This document shows, piece by piece, positions 47,368 to 60,775 of a stretch of DNA of 64,000 nucleotides. The first letter of the stretch is position 1, and each line of letters begins with the position of its first letter. Under the pieces are notes generated by a model. The model made no database searches, was not told the DNA's origin, and was given only the letters and a program-made list of their open reading frames with translations. The position numbers and the translations under genes are program-made. Location of the stretch: NCBI GenBank assembly GCA_030512335.1, contig JAULSU010000001.1, positions 6,634,001-6,698,000 on the forward strand, given 5' to 3'. The stretch is from Immersiella caudata (taxonomy: Eukaryota > Ascomycota > Sordariomycetes > Sordariales > Lasiosphaeriaceae).

Positions 47368-50300
47368 ATGTCAACATCTTCAGGAGCTAGTCCCATAAAC
47401 GGACACGCGCATCATTCGGAAGACGAACACACTGGCCATATATCCAATGGTGATCAGAGCGATAGCGACTTGTCCGACGTGCAGGCTGGCGACGCGGACG
47501 TGCCGCGCTCCGAGTCCGTCGATGTTGCCGTCTCGGCGGCCCAGATGCCTTCGATAGCGCTGGAGGATCCGTCGGACTCTAGTGATAATGATGCCTCCCA
47601 TGATGCCGACTTCGATATGGAAGGCAGCCCCGCCTCGGCTCGGAGTAGTGACGAAGCCCACGGAGCATCCATCGAGTTGCGCACCGCCGCCAAGCGCAAA
47701 TCTACACAAGCGTTAGAAGATGAGTTCATGAGAGAAAACCCGGAGTTATATGGGCTGCGAAGAAGTGTATGCTTTCCCGTTAAGCCATTCTAGTCACTGC
47801 CCGCTAACCAATATCTAGTCACGGCCAACACAGCGACGAAAAGTTGTATGTTTTCGCCGTGCTGCCGCCCCTGGCGCTGTGCTGACTTCCCGGATAGGTT
47901 GACTCCGATGAAGAAGAAGAAGAAGAGGCGTCGGATTCCGATGCCACACCAGCCCGTCGAAAAGCAATCAAAAGGCGACGCGTAGAGCGCTCCCTACCTG
48001 GTGGGTTGAGACCCTGTTCATCGAGCTGAACTGACACTGACTCTCACCCCGCTACCAGCCTCCAAACGCGGGACCCCAGCCCGACAAACGTCGGCCGACG
48101 ATTCAGATTCCGATACGTACGGTGGTGCTAAAGCACGCAGTTTCCAGAAGAAAGCCCGTCGCCAGCAAGAACTCCAGCCTGCATTGGCCTTGGTCGAGAA
48201 AAGATGGTCGAGCAGACGCGCTGCACAGGTCTCCGCTGGCGCGTACCAAGAAAGTGAAGCGGAAGAGGAAGAAGAATCAGGGCTCACGCCCAATAATTAC
48301 TGGACAGCCGAGCAGGACAATGATTCTCCATACATCGAAAAGCTCCTCCGTCACCGTCCCAAAGAAGGTGTAGAGCTCACAATCGACGCCACGCGCCATG
48401 ATTTCGAATACTTCATTAAGTGGCAAGGCAAATCTCATCTTCACAACACATGGGAAACAACTGAGACCGTCTCTGGCTTCCGAGGCTTCCGTCGGCTGGA
48501 AAACTACTTCAGAAAGGTCGTCGAGTACGAACTTGACATGCAGTTCGGTGGCGATGATGTTAGTCCGGAGCAGCGTGAGCAGTGGGCGCTGGATAGGGAG
48601 CGCGAAGAAGAAGCTCTAGCGGACTATACCAAAGTTGAGCGCGTTGTCGCTGTCAGGGACGGCGAAGAAGGCGACGAGTACTTCATCAAATGGAAGGGCC
48701 TCCAGTACGACGAGTGCACTTGGGAATCCGCGGCTCTCATCAGCTCCCATGCACAAGACAAGATCGATCAATTCCTTGACCGGTCCACCCGCTCGTGGAC
48801 CTCCGATCGAAAGCAAACCAATATCGATACCCGCTCCAGGATGACCAAGCTGGAAAAGCAGCCACCATACATCCAAAATGGCGAGCTTCGGGAGTTTCAG
48901 CTGAAAGGACTGAACTTCCTAGCGCTGAACTGGGTTCGTGGGAATAATGTCATCTTAGCTGATGAAATGGGCTTGGGAAAGACAGTGCAGACTGTTTCCT
49001 TTCTCAGCTGGCTTCGAAATGATCGGGACCAAGAAGGTCCGTTTCTTGTTGTCGCGCCACTGAGTGTTATCCCGGCTTGGTGCGATACCTTCAACCATTG
49101 GTCTCCAGACATCAACTATGTCGTCTATCTTGGTCCCGAGGCTGCTCGATCCAACATCCGGGAGTACGAGCTCCTCGTTGATGGCAACCCCAAGAAACCC
49201 AAGTTCAACGTCTTGGTCACCTCCTACGACTACATCCTTGCCGATGCAGATCATCTCAAAGCTATCAAGTGGCAGGTCCTCGCTGTAGATGAAGCTCACA
49301 GGTTGAAGAATCGTGAGTCGCAGCTGTACTGGAAGCTCAACAGCTTCGGTATCCCATGCAAGGTCCTCATCACCGGCACCCCCATCCAGAACAACCTCGC
49401 CGAACTTTCCGCTCTGCTAGACTTCCTGAATCCCGGGAAGGTGCTGATAGATGAGGAGTTGGAACTTCTCTCAACGGCTGACAACAAGGAACCGGCGAAC
49501 GAGGAGCTTGACGAAGCTAAACAGATGAGGACTCAGACGAAACTTCGGGAGCTCCACACAGCAATCGCACCGTACATCCTTCGTCGGACCAAGGAAACGG
49601 TCGAGTCTGATCTCCCACCAAAGACCGAGAAGATCATTCGAGTGGAACTATCCGACGTTCAGCTAGATTACTATAAGAACATCCTGACCCGCAATTATGC
49701 TGCACTCAGCGATGCCAGCAATGGACACAAGCAGTCGCTGCTCAATATCATGATGGAGTTGAAGAAGGTCAGCAACCATCCTTACATGTTCCAAGGCGCA
49801 GAGGAACGCGTTCTCGCCGGTAGCACCCGCCGCGAGGACCAAATTAAAGGCCTTATCACGAGCAGTGGCAAAATGATGCTCCTCGATCAGCTGCTGGCCA
49901 AGCTGAGGAAAGATGGCCACCGTGTTTTGATCTTCAGTCAGATGGTCAAGATGTTGGACATCTTGGGGGATTACCTTCGAGTCCGAGGCTACCAGTTCCA
50001 GCGACTCGACGGTACAATTCCTGCCGCGCCTCGACGCATGGCCATCAACCATTTCAACGCTGAGGGAAGCGAAGACTTTTGCTTCCTTTTGTCGACGCGA
50101 GCTGGCGGCTTGGGCATCAACCTCATGACTGCTGATACCGTCATCATATACGACTCCGACTGGAATCCTCAAGCGGATTTGCAGGCAATGGCGCGAGCAC
50201 ATCGTATTGGCCAGAAGAAGCCTGTCAACGTCTATCGACTTGTGGCCAAGCAGACCATTGAAGAGGAAGTCGTCAAGCGTGCCCGCAACAAGCTCTTCCT

Positions 50301-52567
50301 CGAGTATCTCACAATTCAAGCCGGTGTTACCGACGAAGGCAAGGCCTTGCGCGAGCAGTTCAAGGACCGCGGTTTGAAGATTGACGAGGCAAAGACTGCT
50401 GAGGATATCTCCATGATCCTCAAGATGCGCTCTCAGAATCTGTTTGAGCAATCCGGTAACCAAGAGAAGCTGGAGCAACTCGACATTGACGCCATCCTCG
50501 AAAATGCCGAAGTCACCAAAACAGACGTGGATGATAAGATCAACCTCAGCAGTGGCGGCATCGATTGGGACAACTGGATGCAAGTCACCGATGTCAAGGT
50601 GGATGACCTCACCTTGGACTGGGATCAGATCATTCCCGCCGAGCAGCTTGCTGCTATCAAGGCGGAAGAGGATAAGAAGAAGCACGACGAGTACCTCGCT
50701 AAGGCTGTTGAGGAGAATGCCCCGCGCAAGGCTGCGCTCAAAGGTTCTAGGAAGAACATCGAGTCGGACAGAGCCGAGCGTCTTGCCAAGAAAAGACAGC
50801 GAGAGAGACAGGAGCAGGAAGAGGTGGAAGAGCAACGAGCGTTGCTCTCAGATCCAAGGCGGCCTCTCAACGAGAAGGAGACGCGCAATCTCATCCGCGC
50901 CTTCTTCAGGTTCGGCTCTCTCGATGATCGTGAAGAGGAGGTTGTTCAAGACGCTCGACTCAGCGATCGTGATCGCGACTTCTTGAAGTCCATTGTTGAA
51001 GATCTGGTAGCTATCAGTCGTCAGGCTGTTGATACCAACAACGACAAGGTCCGCGAAGAGGAAGAGAGAGCCGGCAAGCCACTCGCGAAGAAGGACAAGA
51101 AGGCGGTCTTAGTGGACTTTGGGGAGGTTAGAAAGGTCAATGCTGAGACGGTTGTCGAACGGCCACCCCAGCTCAGGCTCCTGCGACGCGTCCTTCGGGA
51201 GCATGGCGACAACTTAACATTCAGGCTCCCAGACGCCACAAAGTCTGCCGCCTACTCCTGCGATTGGGGCGCGCGAGAGGACGGCATGCTTCTCGTGGGC
51301 ATTGACAGATACGGCTTTGGCGCCTGGCCACAGATCCGAGACGACCCAGAACTCGGGATGCAGGACAAGTTCTTCCTTGAAGAGCATCGGGTCGAGAAGA
51401 AAGAGGAGCGTAAGAAGACAGACGAGCGAGGCATCCAATCACCAGGCGCGGTCCACCTTGTTCGACGATCCGAGTATCTCCTCTCCGTTCTTCTCGCCAA
51501 GCATTCGAACGATGCTGCTGCCAAGAAGGCCGTCGAGAACCATCACCGCAGCAAGAAACTCCTCATGAATGGCCATCGCAGCTCTATGCCTGCCTCCCCC
51601 GCTCCTCAAATGTCGAAGAAGCCAAGCCAGCATCGGGATAGGAACCACTCCCACAGCGAGCATCTTCGTGGTGACCGCGGCACCCCGAGACCGGATCACA
51701 AGCGGAAGCACAAAGACGAGCACGATGACCGCAACTCCAAGCATCGGCGAGTGGACGACGGCAAGAAGCCGAAGGAGAAAGAGAAGCCGAAAATCGACCC
51801 CGAAACCTTGGAGAGGTACAAGCGCGACAGGCAGAGGGCGGTGGAGCAGTTCCAAGAGCTCGCAAGATTGCGTGATGATGAAATTGACAGCTCTGACAAC
51901 TTGCAGCTGGTCTGGTCGGTTATTCGACCCCTCAAGACCAACATGGAACGCATTGTACACTCTAAGGAACGGTATCCTGCTGCCAAAGAACGAGCCAAGA
52001 TCCTTGGAGAAGAGATCCGAGCATTCGGCAATTTCCTTGCTGGCCTACGTCAGAAGAATAGCGATCTGGATAGCTTGGAGCCCCAGTTCTGGTAAGCTGC
52101 CCCTAGCACGAGCTAATCTTTAATTTGCTAACAAACTTTGAAGGGAATTCTTGTCGTCCATCTGGCCGATTGGCGAGGTAAAAGTGTCGGGGAAGAGGCT
52201 GCAGAGGATGTTTGGCGATCTCAAGGAGAAGGATAAGCTTAAAAAGGAGGAAGAGAGAAGCGGCGGCATAAGACGGCCTAGAGATCCTGATCTGGAAGAC
52301 GGTGAAATTGCTAGTGATCGAGACGACCGTCGAATGTCCCGCGACCCGTATCGTGACGATCGGCGTCAGGATCGCCGTGAAGAGCGCCGCGACGATCGCC
52401 GAGATGAGCGTCGAGAGGAACGTCGGGAGGAACCTCAGCGGAGGAACTACTACGAGAACGGTGACCGGTTGAACTTTCATCGTCACCGTCGAGAGGGCGA
52501 TAGAATCGCGCCCGTTCGACACACGTGGCAGAACCGAAGCCCTCCCGCTCGCCACAGCCCTTACTGA
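47368..52567 (+). CDS. chd1: CHD1 chromatin remodelling ATPase
   Basis: Five exons, 47368-47766, 47819-47845, 47898-48000, 48059-52091 and 52144-52567, give 1661 residues. The N-terminal 280 residues are acidic and Ser-rich. Two chromodomains follow (FEYFIKWQGKSHLHNTW near 290 and EYFIKWKGLQYDECTW near 380). The SNF2 ATPase has DEMGLGKTVQT near 477, DEAHRLKN near 587 and QAMARAHRIGQ near 885. A SANT-SLIDE DNA-binding part lies around 1120-1320. The CHCT domain runs about 1420-1560 and is split by the last intron at QFW-EFLSS. The extreme C-terminus is Arg/Asp/Glu repeat. In yeast, Chd1 spaces nucleosomes over transcribed genes. Exon 2 is only 27 nt but phase 0. The last acceptor is AAG. Confidence 0.96.
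52315..52440 (+). repeat. Arg/Asp/Glu coding repeat at chd1 C-terminus
   Basis: Degenerate CGN-GAN hexamers encode a run of DRR, ERR and DDRR units just before the end of the protein. Confidence 0.85.
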
Positions 52568-53782
52568 GAGAGGCTGCTGACGAGATCAGAGTCTCTGTTC
52601 TTTTAGCTTCGCATTGGTCTGGCGTACTGGTGTTTTGGAAGCTGGTGTTCATGTTTCTATCATTCTATCCTTGCGAGGACCCATAAACTACATACCCGGC
52701 GTTTGCATGAAGGGGAGGGACTATTGGTGCGGTCTATTTCATGGGTAAAGAATCGGGGTTGTTACAGGGACTGACATTGCGCTGTGCAGTGTCACTTACG
52801 GTTTTGTCATTATATTGAGCGAGCGACGGCCTTGTTGACTGTCTCCACATTGTTATGTCGGATATGATGAGGACATCAGGGCCATTAGACAGCGATTGAT
52901 ATTTGGCGACGCTGGATGAATGGGGAGTGGCTGGTTGTTCCGGGCTGTGAGGGAATTATTAGGCCGTGCGATGGATGGCCAGTACGGCTTGTGGAGATGT
53001 GGGCTAGGAAACTAGCATGGATTTGTCCTGCCTTGGTGTTCCGGTGGCTGTGTACAGAAAACGGCCACATTGGAGTCGAGATAGAAGTTTCAGCAACCTA
53101 TGCTGTACCAAAATAGAGACATGGAAGTGAGTGGGCACGAAGACGGGTCGACGTGAGATCAATTTGATGATGTGATGATGATGATGATAACGTGTTATTT
53201 GGTGAAAACAATGTTGAGTAGGTACTACGTCAGTAGACGCGGCCCCATCACTAAGGCACAGCAAGCTCACGCTGACATTCCTCTCCACTTCTGAATACGT
53301 ATGTACAATGAACTGACTTGTTCCCCTACTCTATGGCCTCAAGTCTACAGTTCCTAAGATCAGAAGACATGATATTGATGTCTTTGGTAATGATTTCCAT
53401 ATCCTCCCACCATAACTCCGGCCCGCTGTCCTGGGACATGCAGCAGGAATAAACACCATCTGCTACAGCACCCTGCTCACGAGTACACGGATGAGGAAGA
53501 CAAAATAAAAGAGTATTCTCTCGGGTGATGACATGGCATGGTAAACGCTCGCAGTGTTTGCAGAGGACATGGGTGTGTGATACATGAAGCTGGCCAGCAT
53601 CCTTCAACAAAGGTGTGCTACTCTGCTTCTCTGCCATGCGAAATGACCCGAGGGAAAATAGAATATACAGGTGGACTTTCCCTAACCATGGTAATGAGGA
53701 ATCACCCTCGGTGATGTAAATAGGACATCTAAGGCAATGCATCTCCGGTTGAGGGAGGTTCGGGGTATCGGTTGGGTATCAT
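52568..53782. other. Convergent spacer between chd1 and the sirtuin gene
   Basis: These 1.2 kb of 3' flanking sequence hold a GAT/GATG microsatellite at about 53166-53190. A minus-strand ATG frame at 53742-53326 (138 codons) begins 40 nt after the sirtuin stop and is rich in Cys and His. It may simply be 3' UTR. Confidence 0.5.
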
Positions 53783-55745
53783 CTAATCGATGAGATGATC
53801 CATGCATCTGGGTTTCGATTTGGGGGAAATCGTATCGAAAGACACCGTTTGGGGCGGCGGGGTAGTGACACCTTCAGTCTTCATGGGAGGCGAAGAACGG
53901 ATGGCGATGGATGGGCGCAGAGAAGGGAGACTCTTGACGTTGTCGGGCGGAGATGAGAGATCGGAGAGATCCAGATCGTGCCGAGCCACTTTTGTAGGGG
54001 TCTGTTTGCCGGCAGGTACAGTGACTTTTGTCGCCTTGAACTGCTGGTCGAGGCGATTTTTGGGCTTCGCCGGTTCCTTTTTGGCCTGCCGGGGCTTTCG
54101 TTGGGCGCCAGGCGGGTTGCGGGCGGCGGTACCAGGGGCCAGTTCCTTGCTTCTAGCAGCACTGACTCCCGGAAACATGAGCGTACCTTGCTTCGTCTTG
54201 CCTTTGAAAATCTTCGCAGCCGGAAGGGGGCTTCGCAGCTTGGGGCTAGCGCTGGGCGTCGGAATCCCGCCTTTGATACCCTCGAGAGTCGCCCTCGCAT
54301 CGATGGGAGCTTGCCCATCCGCTTCGGCTTTCGCCGCTGCCTCTTCGCGTTTCCTCTTGCGCTCCAGCAAGACGTCGATCTTGATGCGACCAACATTGGC
54401 GGCGTATTGTTTCTCCTTACGCTCGTCTCCGGTGACCATGTATGATTCCCGATCTCCGATATCCGGTGCATCCCACCTAGGCAGGCCAACCAACTCGGCA
54501 ATATCGTCACACTTTCCCTTGACAACAAAGTCCCAGCAGTCTTTGAACTCAACTCCGACAGGCTCGGGGTCTACGTTGACCCAAGCGGTAATGCCGTCCC
54601 GGCGGCTCCTGGTCAGCTGACACATCTCCTTAACAAGCCGACGAACACCTGGAATTTTGAGACTGGTGCCCACAACGATGACGGCGTCTGGCACCCTTCG
54701 CAAATCTGCCTTGGAAACCATGCCAATGGCTTCCTCATCCGGGTTGTACTCGTTGTAGAGCACAATTCTGGGTCGCAACCTGCCGATCCCGTGGCTTCGC
54801 TTTCCAGCGAATGCTGTTCGCACCTGATCCTGCTCCGTGCATTTCTGGCACGGTGGGGGCTCTGGGCCCTCAAACAGCGAGGCGTTGAAATCCTCGAGAT
54901 GCCCACACTTCGTGCACACCATCTTCTCGAGACCACCGTGTAATTGGATGGTGACAGGCCAGGGGCCCTTTGCGTTCAATGGAACCACGGTGTTCAGAGG
55001 CGCCATTTTCGTATCGATGCTATCAATATTCTGGGTGTAAAGTCGCATAAGCCGGTTTTCCTTCGAGAGCGAGGCCAGCATATGGTGAAAAGGTGTTGGC
55101 GATGCCTTGGACGTCATGTGCGCCAACTCGCGGACCATGGTATGGAAAGATTCCGTCGAGGAGTCATGTTTATACACAGACGCATCAAAGAGGTGCTTCC
55201 CGGAGGCCTTTAGTTTATGCTGGCCGCGCAGTGTGGTGAAAAGGCCAGTTGAGGAGCGAAAGTCGGGAACTAGTTTGTGTCAGCAGGGATGATCGACGTT
55301 GCTTGTCGCGTCCGCGGAAAAAAAAGTAGTACTTACTGCCTGCGGACACAGAGATACCAGCGCCAGCAATTACCACGATTTTTTTCCTCCTGCGTAGAGC
55401 CGACAGAAGCCTGTCTAGATGTGCATCCTCCTCTTCACTGCCGTTTTCGAGGTCGATGTAGGAGGTTGTCCGGGGCCCGGGCGGAGCAGCGATCCGGCGC
55501 CGCTTAGGAGGAGGAGGGCCATCTGTTCGCACCTGAATTTCCTCGGTCGTGTCCGATGAGTCGGAAGGCTTCATCGGTGACGCGCTTCCTGAGGGAATGG
55601 TGCTAGAACTCGGAGAGGGATACCTCTTCGCGACATCCATGGTGACGGGCGATGACGGCAGCGAGGGAGATTTTGACAGTACGGAGAGCGGAGAACACGG
55701 GGGTGATGAGAGCGGTGACGACGGCGGCTGAGTTAAAGGATCCAT
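53783..55745 (-). CDS. NAD-dependent histone deacetylase, Hst3/Hst4 type sirtuin
   Basis: Two exons, 55745-55337 and 55269-53783, give 631 residues. The intron interrupts the NAD-binding loop and its removal restores AGAGISVSAGIPDFRSSTGLF (about residues 130-150). Next come TQNIDS, the catalytic histidine in QLHGG (about 246), zinc cysteines in CTKC and CQKC, and VGTSLKIPGVRRLV. The 140-residue N-terminus is Ser/Pro-rich with a basic PPKRRR patch that may be a nuclear signal. The long C-terminus is basic and disordered. Yeast Hst3/Hst4 remove H3 lysine-56 acetylation; Aspergillus relatives also affect secondary metabolism and development. Upstream in-frame start codons are ignored because 55745 gives the best family start. 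Confidence 0.93.
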
Positions 55746-57240
55746 TTTGAGGATCAAAGGCCGGCAACGAGAGCGCCGCTTCAATTGCGGCGGAGGAAGG
55801 TTGTCGGGTCGGGTGCGCGAGTGACAGGGAAAACAAAGCGATCGGTCATGACTGTATGTGCACAAAACTCGACTTTTTTTTCCCGGTTCGGCAGTAGATG
55901 AGGACTTTCTCTAGGTCGCGCCTTTGCGCGCAGGCTTTTTTGCGAAGCAATGGGTGGTGAACAGCGTGGCTGGGTTTCCAATGTTGTGGTGAGAATCAGC
56001 GTTTATGGACCGGGCGGCGACCAAACCAGAGGTGGAGGGTTGAGGGTTGTGGGAACTAGGCCGGGGCCAAGGCCGCGTTGGCGGAAAATTGCCAGTGATG
56101 AAAGCGACTGCTGCCGTTTGCTTGTTCCGTGGTTGGAAAAAAAAGCAGACGGCCAAATCATGAACTTTGAGCACTTCTCATGAACAAAAGTCTCGTTTCT
56201 TGCGTGCAAAGGCGCTCTGAAGAAGAAGTATTCGCATTTCCGCTGTCGAAGAAACAAGGCCTTGGGAGAGCGAAAGAAGGCCGGAGGTACTTCGCACAGA
56301 GCGGCAGCAAGGTGACCCCGATCGTCATCACTGCACCACAACTGTAACCAGCCGGAGTACGTGAGCGTGTGTGCAATTTCAGGCCAACCAAGAGGTATTT
56401 CTTAACATTTTCTACCATCGGGCGCAGAGGCGTTCCAATTGTTGAAATTCTCAAGGAGTTTGATCCCCAAACATCCCTGACGTCTAGTGCGCCTCAGTCA
56501 CGCATTCCCGATTGTCTCGCTCCCATTCAAAATTCATCTCTCCTTGAATGCCTTGTGAGGAGAGCAGCTGCACACAGTCTGGTTGGATTCCTGTTGACTC
56601 GGCTGAGTGCTCAGGCCTCAGTGCGCGCATTCTGATGCAGCAGGGAGCGGCTCGTTGCTGGGAAACAATGAAACCCCCAGACATCTAAATTAACGCCTAA
56701 AACAAAAGCTGTTGCCAAGTGGTGGCTGAAGATAGTGGGTGGGGCTTGGGGCTGAAGCGTGAACGGCTTCCAGCTGTGGCGTCAAGTCAAGCCCCCAATT
56801 GCAAGCTGCTTTGAGATTGGCGAGCTCGATCTGATTGTTTGCAGCCTTGCAGCGAGCCTGGAGAACTCACTTTGTCGACCTTAATATGGCGTTTGTTACA
56901 CCGGATGACTTTTTGATGATACCCCTCTCCTACAGGCACTACAAAAGGCTTCAAGACCTATTGCAATTTTCTCCCTCCCTCTTCGTTTGCTTGTCTCCCT
57001 GCATCGTCGCCATTTGAGGCTTTGGATAGGCGGGGCAAGAGCCACAGCGACGGGAGCTCCATACTGTCCAGCCCAGGACAACTTCTGAGCGTTTGCCCAG
57101 GGATGACATGCGCCGAGCGAGCCAGAAACGCCATATTACCGAGTCCTCGGGCGGTGTGCGCCAATCGTCAGCTTTGTGGCCTCGTGCGGGTGGGCCAAGT
57201 GAAAGTGAGCTTGAGAGTCGATTAGGTTCAAGTTCATAAG
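55746..57240. promoter_or_regulatory. Divergent promoter region, sirtuin / med16
   Basis: 1.5 kb separates the divergent start codons. Poly-A/T runs lie near 55,870 and 56,140. No frame above 112 codons was found and no gene is supported. Confidence 0.5.
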
Positions 57241-60200
57241 ATGAGCGTCCACGAGATGCCGGGCCTCCTCCTGGATGCCGACATGGGCGGGATTGACGGC
57301 ATCGACACCAGCGCCATGGGCCTGGATGAAGTGGATTTGTTTGGTGACCCTGTCATCACCCGGCCTCCGCCCAGCAAACAGCTCCGCATGCGCGTCGACG
57401 AGCTGCGGACCCGTGGCTGCTGCCAGGCCATCGCATGGTCCCGGCAGGGCACCATCGCCTCAATATCCAAGGATGCCGATTCCATCGATCTGCGCTTTCT
57501 GCGTTGCCATTCCGACACGGGAGCCTGGGATCTAAGTGAACCGACCCCCTGCTCCGTTCTCACACCCGTCCAAAGCGGCGTCCCTATTGTCCACCTGGCC
57601 TGGGCTCCTACCTCTAGCCCAGAGCTGGCCGTCATCGATGCCGCCGGCCGGATCTCGATACTGAGCTTCTCCATCACACTCAACCGCCCCTACAGCACCC
57701 GAAAATGGGATGTCGACGTTGTCGATGACCTTCACGCCGTCGTGGGCTGCTACTGGCTGCCATTGATCTCCCCTGGAAGGCAATTCCACGTCATGTATGG
57801 CCCGGCCGTGTGGACTAATTCCGAGTACAAGTTCGAAAACACCATCATTGCGTCCTCGGGCCCATGGCACCCCAACAGTGGCAAGAGTGCACTGCTATGC
57901 GTCACCACCGGCGGCTTTCTCAAACTGCTCTTCTCTCAGAATAACAACCGCATAGAGGAGACTTCCTTGGAGTTGGAGAGCGTGACATCCTCAGATGATC
58001 TCATCACACACGCATCCATATGTTCTGACAAGCGTATTAGCTACTCCCCTCCGCTTACATACCAGCCACTGACACGTTCCAGAATCGCTTTTGATCGCTC
58101 TAGCAACACGCTCAAGGCAGCTCAGGATTGTTCGGGTTCAGGTCCGATGGAGCACACCTCCACAAGCGGACAAGCAGGCCCAGGCTCCTCCGGGCAGCAT
58201 ACACCTCAGTCCGTCTCTAGAAGAAAAGAACGTGGCTGTAACGAGCTGGTTTCAGCACGGCCCTGGCGAGTCCGTAGTTGATATGTCGATGGCCCAGCTC
58301 TCACACATTGAGATGCTTCCATCCATCCAGGGCAGCTCATCCGAAACCCCTCCTGTGGTGTTGACCGTTCGATCCCACATCCCGCAGGAAGGCTCCCTGT
58401 ACAACCAAGAGTGCCAGAGTATTATAGACCGGTGGGAGGTCTTGAATGAACAGCCACAGACCCTACACAACTCGTTTGGCCAGCTAAACATGAAGTCGTC
58501 AACGTCTCAGCTCCCGGTAAGTCGTCCGGGTGGGCCTTGCTATCTCTAATCGACTACTAACAGTGCTGTCTTAGCCCATGACGCGTTTACGCAAACTAGA
58601 CTCCATTGTTGTGCCCAAGGTTGTCATTTCGACCCACACAGTCCAGCTAGGTAAAGTCATCTGCTTCGCCTTTAGCGATGGCACGGTTCAATATCGCGAC
58701 CGCGTTACTCTGAGCGAGGTTTACAATGAACACAACGTCAACAGCATCATGAGTCCACATCAAGTCGGTTTTCAGTTCACCAACGAGACCCCTTGTGAGT
58801 ATATGCTAGCCCCACACCAGGTACCCCCCGGCGTCTGACAAGATTGCAGGCCTTCAAGCTGCCTTTTCACCAACGAATTGCTCCTTTGTTCAAATATGCG
58901 AAGACGCATCTATAAAATGGAACAAGCTGCATTATCCAATGGAAGATGCCAGCACGGCGTTGCAGGGTAGTACGTTTACATCCCCAATATGCCACAAGTC
59001 CGTCGAACTGACGCACCCGACCAGATCAATACAGTGCCGTGTTAGCAGCGCTTAGCATCTCGATAAGCCCTGCAGCATATCACCAGATGAACTGCGACGA
59101 TATACTGGCCATTGCCCGGCCATTCACCCAAAAGCAAGGTATGCTTGTTGGCTTCAGGACGTTGGAGAGTTATGTTTAACGGCTTGGTTAGACTTCGCCT
59201 ACACCTGGATCAGGTCCATTATCAACATGGTCAAGGTTCCTGTTGATTACTCCGAGGAGAGCCATCACGATCAACTTGTTCGGAATCACCACTTGCAGTT
59301 CTGCCTCAGCATCTTGAACCATTTAGGCTTCCACGGCGAGTTCCAACCACGCTCATTCGGGGGCAAGTTTGCCATGCTGGCGCTGAACGTCAGGAACATC
59401 GTCATCCTCATCACCATCGCCAACAACACACCGGTGAATTTGAAGGAAAAACTGAGCCCTCTGGATGACCCAGAGGTTGTCGAAGCCCTAGCCGGGTGCG
59501 CTAAATGGGCCGTTGACTTGCTCTCATGGCTATCAGATTGCATCTTTGGCCTCATTAACGACGCCACCTTCCGCTCCATGCTGGAGGACCCAAGACAGTT
59601 CCCAGAACTGTCCACTTACATGCAGTCCCGAGGCGACGTATCCCTCCATCTACTCCTGTGCTCTTCTACTCGCGGCTTTCTCTCGGCCGCGTGCCGCCGC
59701 CTAATCCATCTCGAGGCCCTCAGCAACCGCGCCATCCAATATTACGAACAGCGCCACCTCGCCCAAGCCCTCCAAGGAGGCGAAAACGCCGCTCGTCCCA
59801 CCCCGGTCCTTTACGTCGCCTATATGAAGATGCAACGGGCCACCAGTTCCACTCTCATCAAAGTCGCCGAGTTTGAAAAGCTCGTTGCCGCCCTAAGCAT
59901 CGAAATCCGCACCAGCTACCAGAAAGCTCTCGCTGGTCTCGCTGCACGGTCACAGCAGGACCCCAAACCAGGGCAGCAGCAGGGCCAAGACCAGCTCATC
60001 AAACGAGCCCAGGCCCACGCCGAGCTTGACATGCTTCTTGCAGGGAACCCACCTCCTTCCTTTCGCGAGATGCTCCTTCGCTTCTTCAAAACCAACGTCC
60101 AGGCGTTCAAAGCTCAGACCGACCCGGCAAAGTTATATTTTGCCAACTTTGAACTCCTCGAGGTGGAGGATGATCCCCAGAGCTTGGAAAGGAGGAAGGC

Positions 60201-60432
60201 AAAGGGGGAGTATATTGATGTATTTAAGAGGGTTGCACTGGCGAGTGGGAGCAAGGGTGGCGAGGGAGAGGATGCTCCGGGCCCACAGTGGAGGAGGTGT
60301 GCGAGATGTGCGTCAGTAATGGAGGATGTCCAAGGGAATAGGCCAGGGTTCACGTTTGTGTTGGCGCAGCAGAGGAAGTGTTCGTGTGGTGGGAACTGGG
60401 GGTTGTTGCCCAAGGGGCCGTTGGCGAACTAG
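57241..60432 (+). CDS. med16: Mediator of RNA polymerase II subunit 16 (Med16/Sin4)
   Basis: Six exons, 57241-58033, 58083-58516, 58575-58794, 58850-58966, 59025-59138 and 59192-60432, give 972 residues. The N-terminal half is a beta-propeller-like region (CCQAIAWSRQGTIASISKD, VPIVHLAWAPTSSPELAVIDAAGRISILSFS). The C-terminal half is helical, with a DFAYTWIRSIINMVK junction and WAVDLLSWLSDCIFGL. The end carries two CxxC-like pairs (CARCAS and KCSCGGNWG), typical of fungal Med16. In yeast, Sin4 is in the Mediator tail that receives activators. Intron 1 has a less typical donor (GTATTA) but joins ICSDK to a clear family sequence (LIALATRSRQLR). All junctions stay in frame. Confidence 0.93.
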
Positions 60433-60775
60433 GAGCTCAAGTAGATGATTAGAACACAAGACGGCGAGTTGTGGGCTTCGAGGAACAAGGGTGATAGTTG
60501 GGAGACACAAGCTGCAAGCTCAAGGGGGGTGGGTGAGAAGGAAGACTGAAGAAGGGCCAAAGTTACAACTCCAGAGTAAGGTGTACAGTGATGAAGCCCA
60601 AGAATAGCAACGTCATCTGGATCAGAAGATAGATCATCTGCGCATCCAAAACCTGACAAGTATCGACTGCCAACAACAAGCCCCTATCCAAGTCCAGCTC
60701 CTTGGTGGAGCCCCTTTTGGTTTCCCGTCCCCGATCTAACACTCACTCCCAATCACCAACTACCTCCTCCCAGAC
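60433..60775. other. Convergent spacer
   Basis: This is the 3' flanking sequence of med16 and of the DUF3500 gene. Nothing else is seen. Confidence 0.6.

Noticed and set aside
49663..50835. 390-codon minus-strand frame inside chd1
   Set aside because: It is the antisense shadow of the highly conserved CHD1 ATPase coding sequence.
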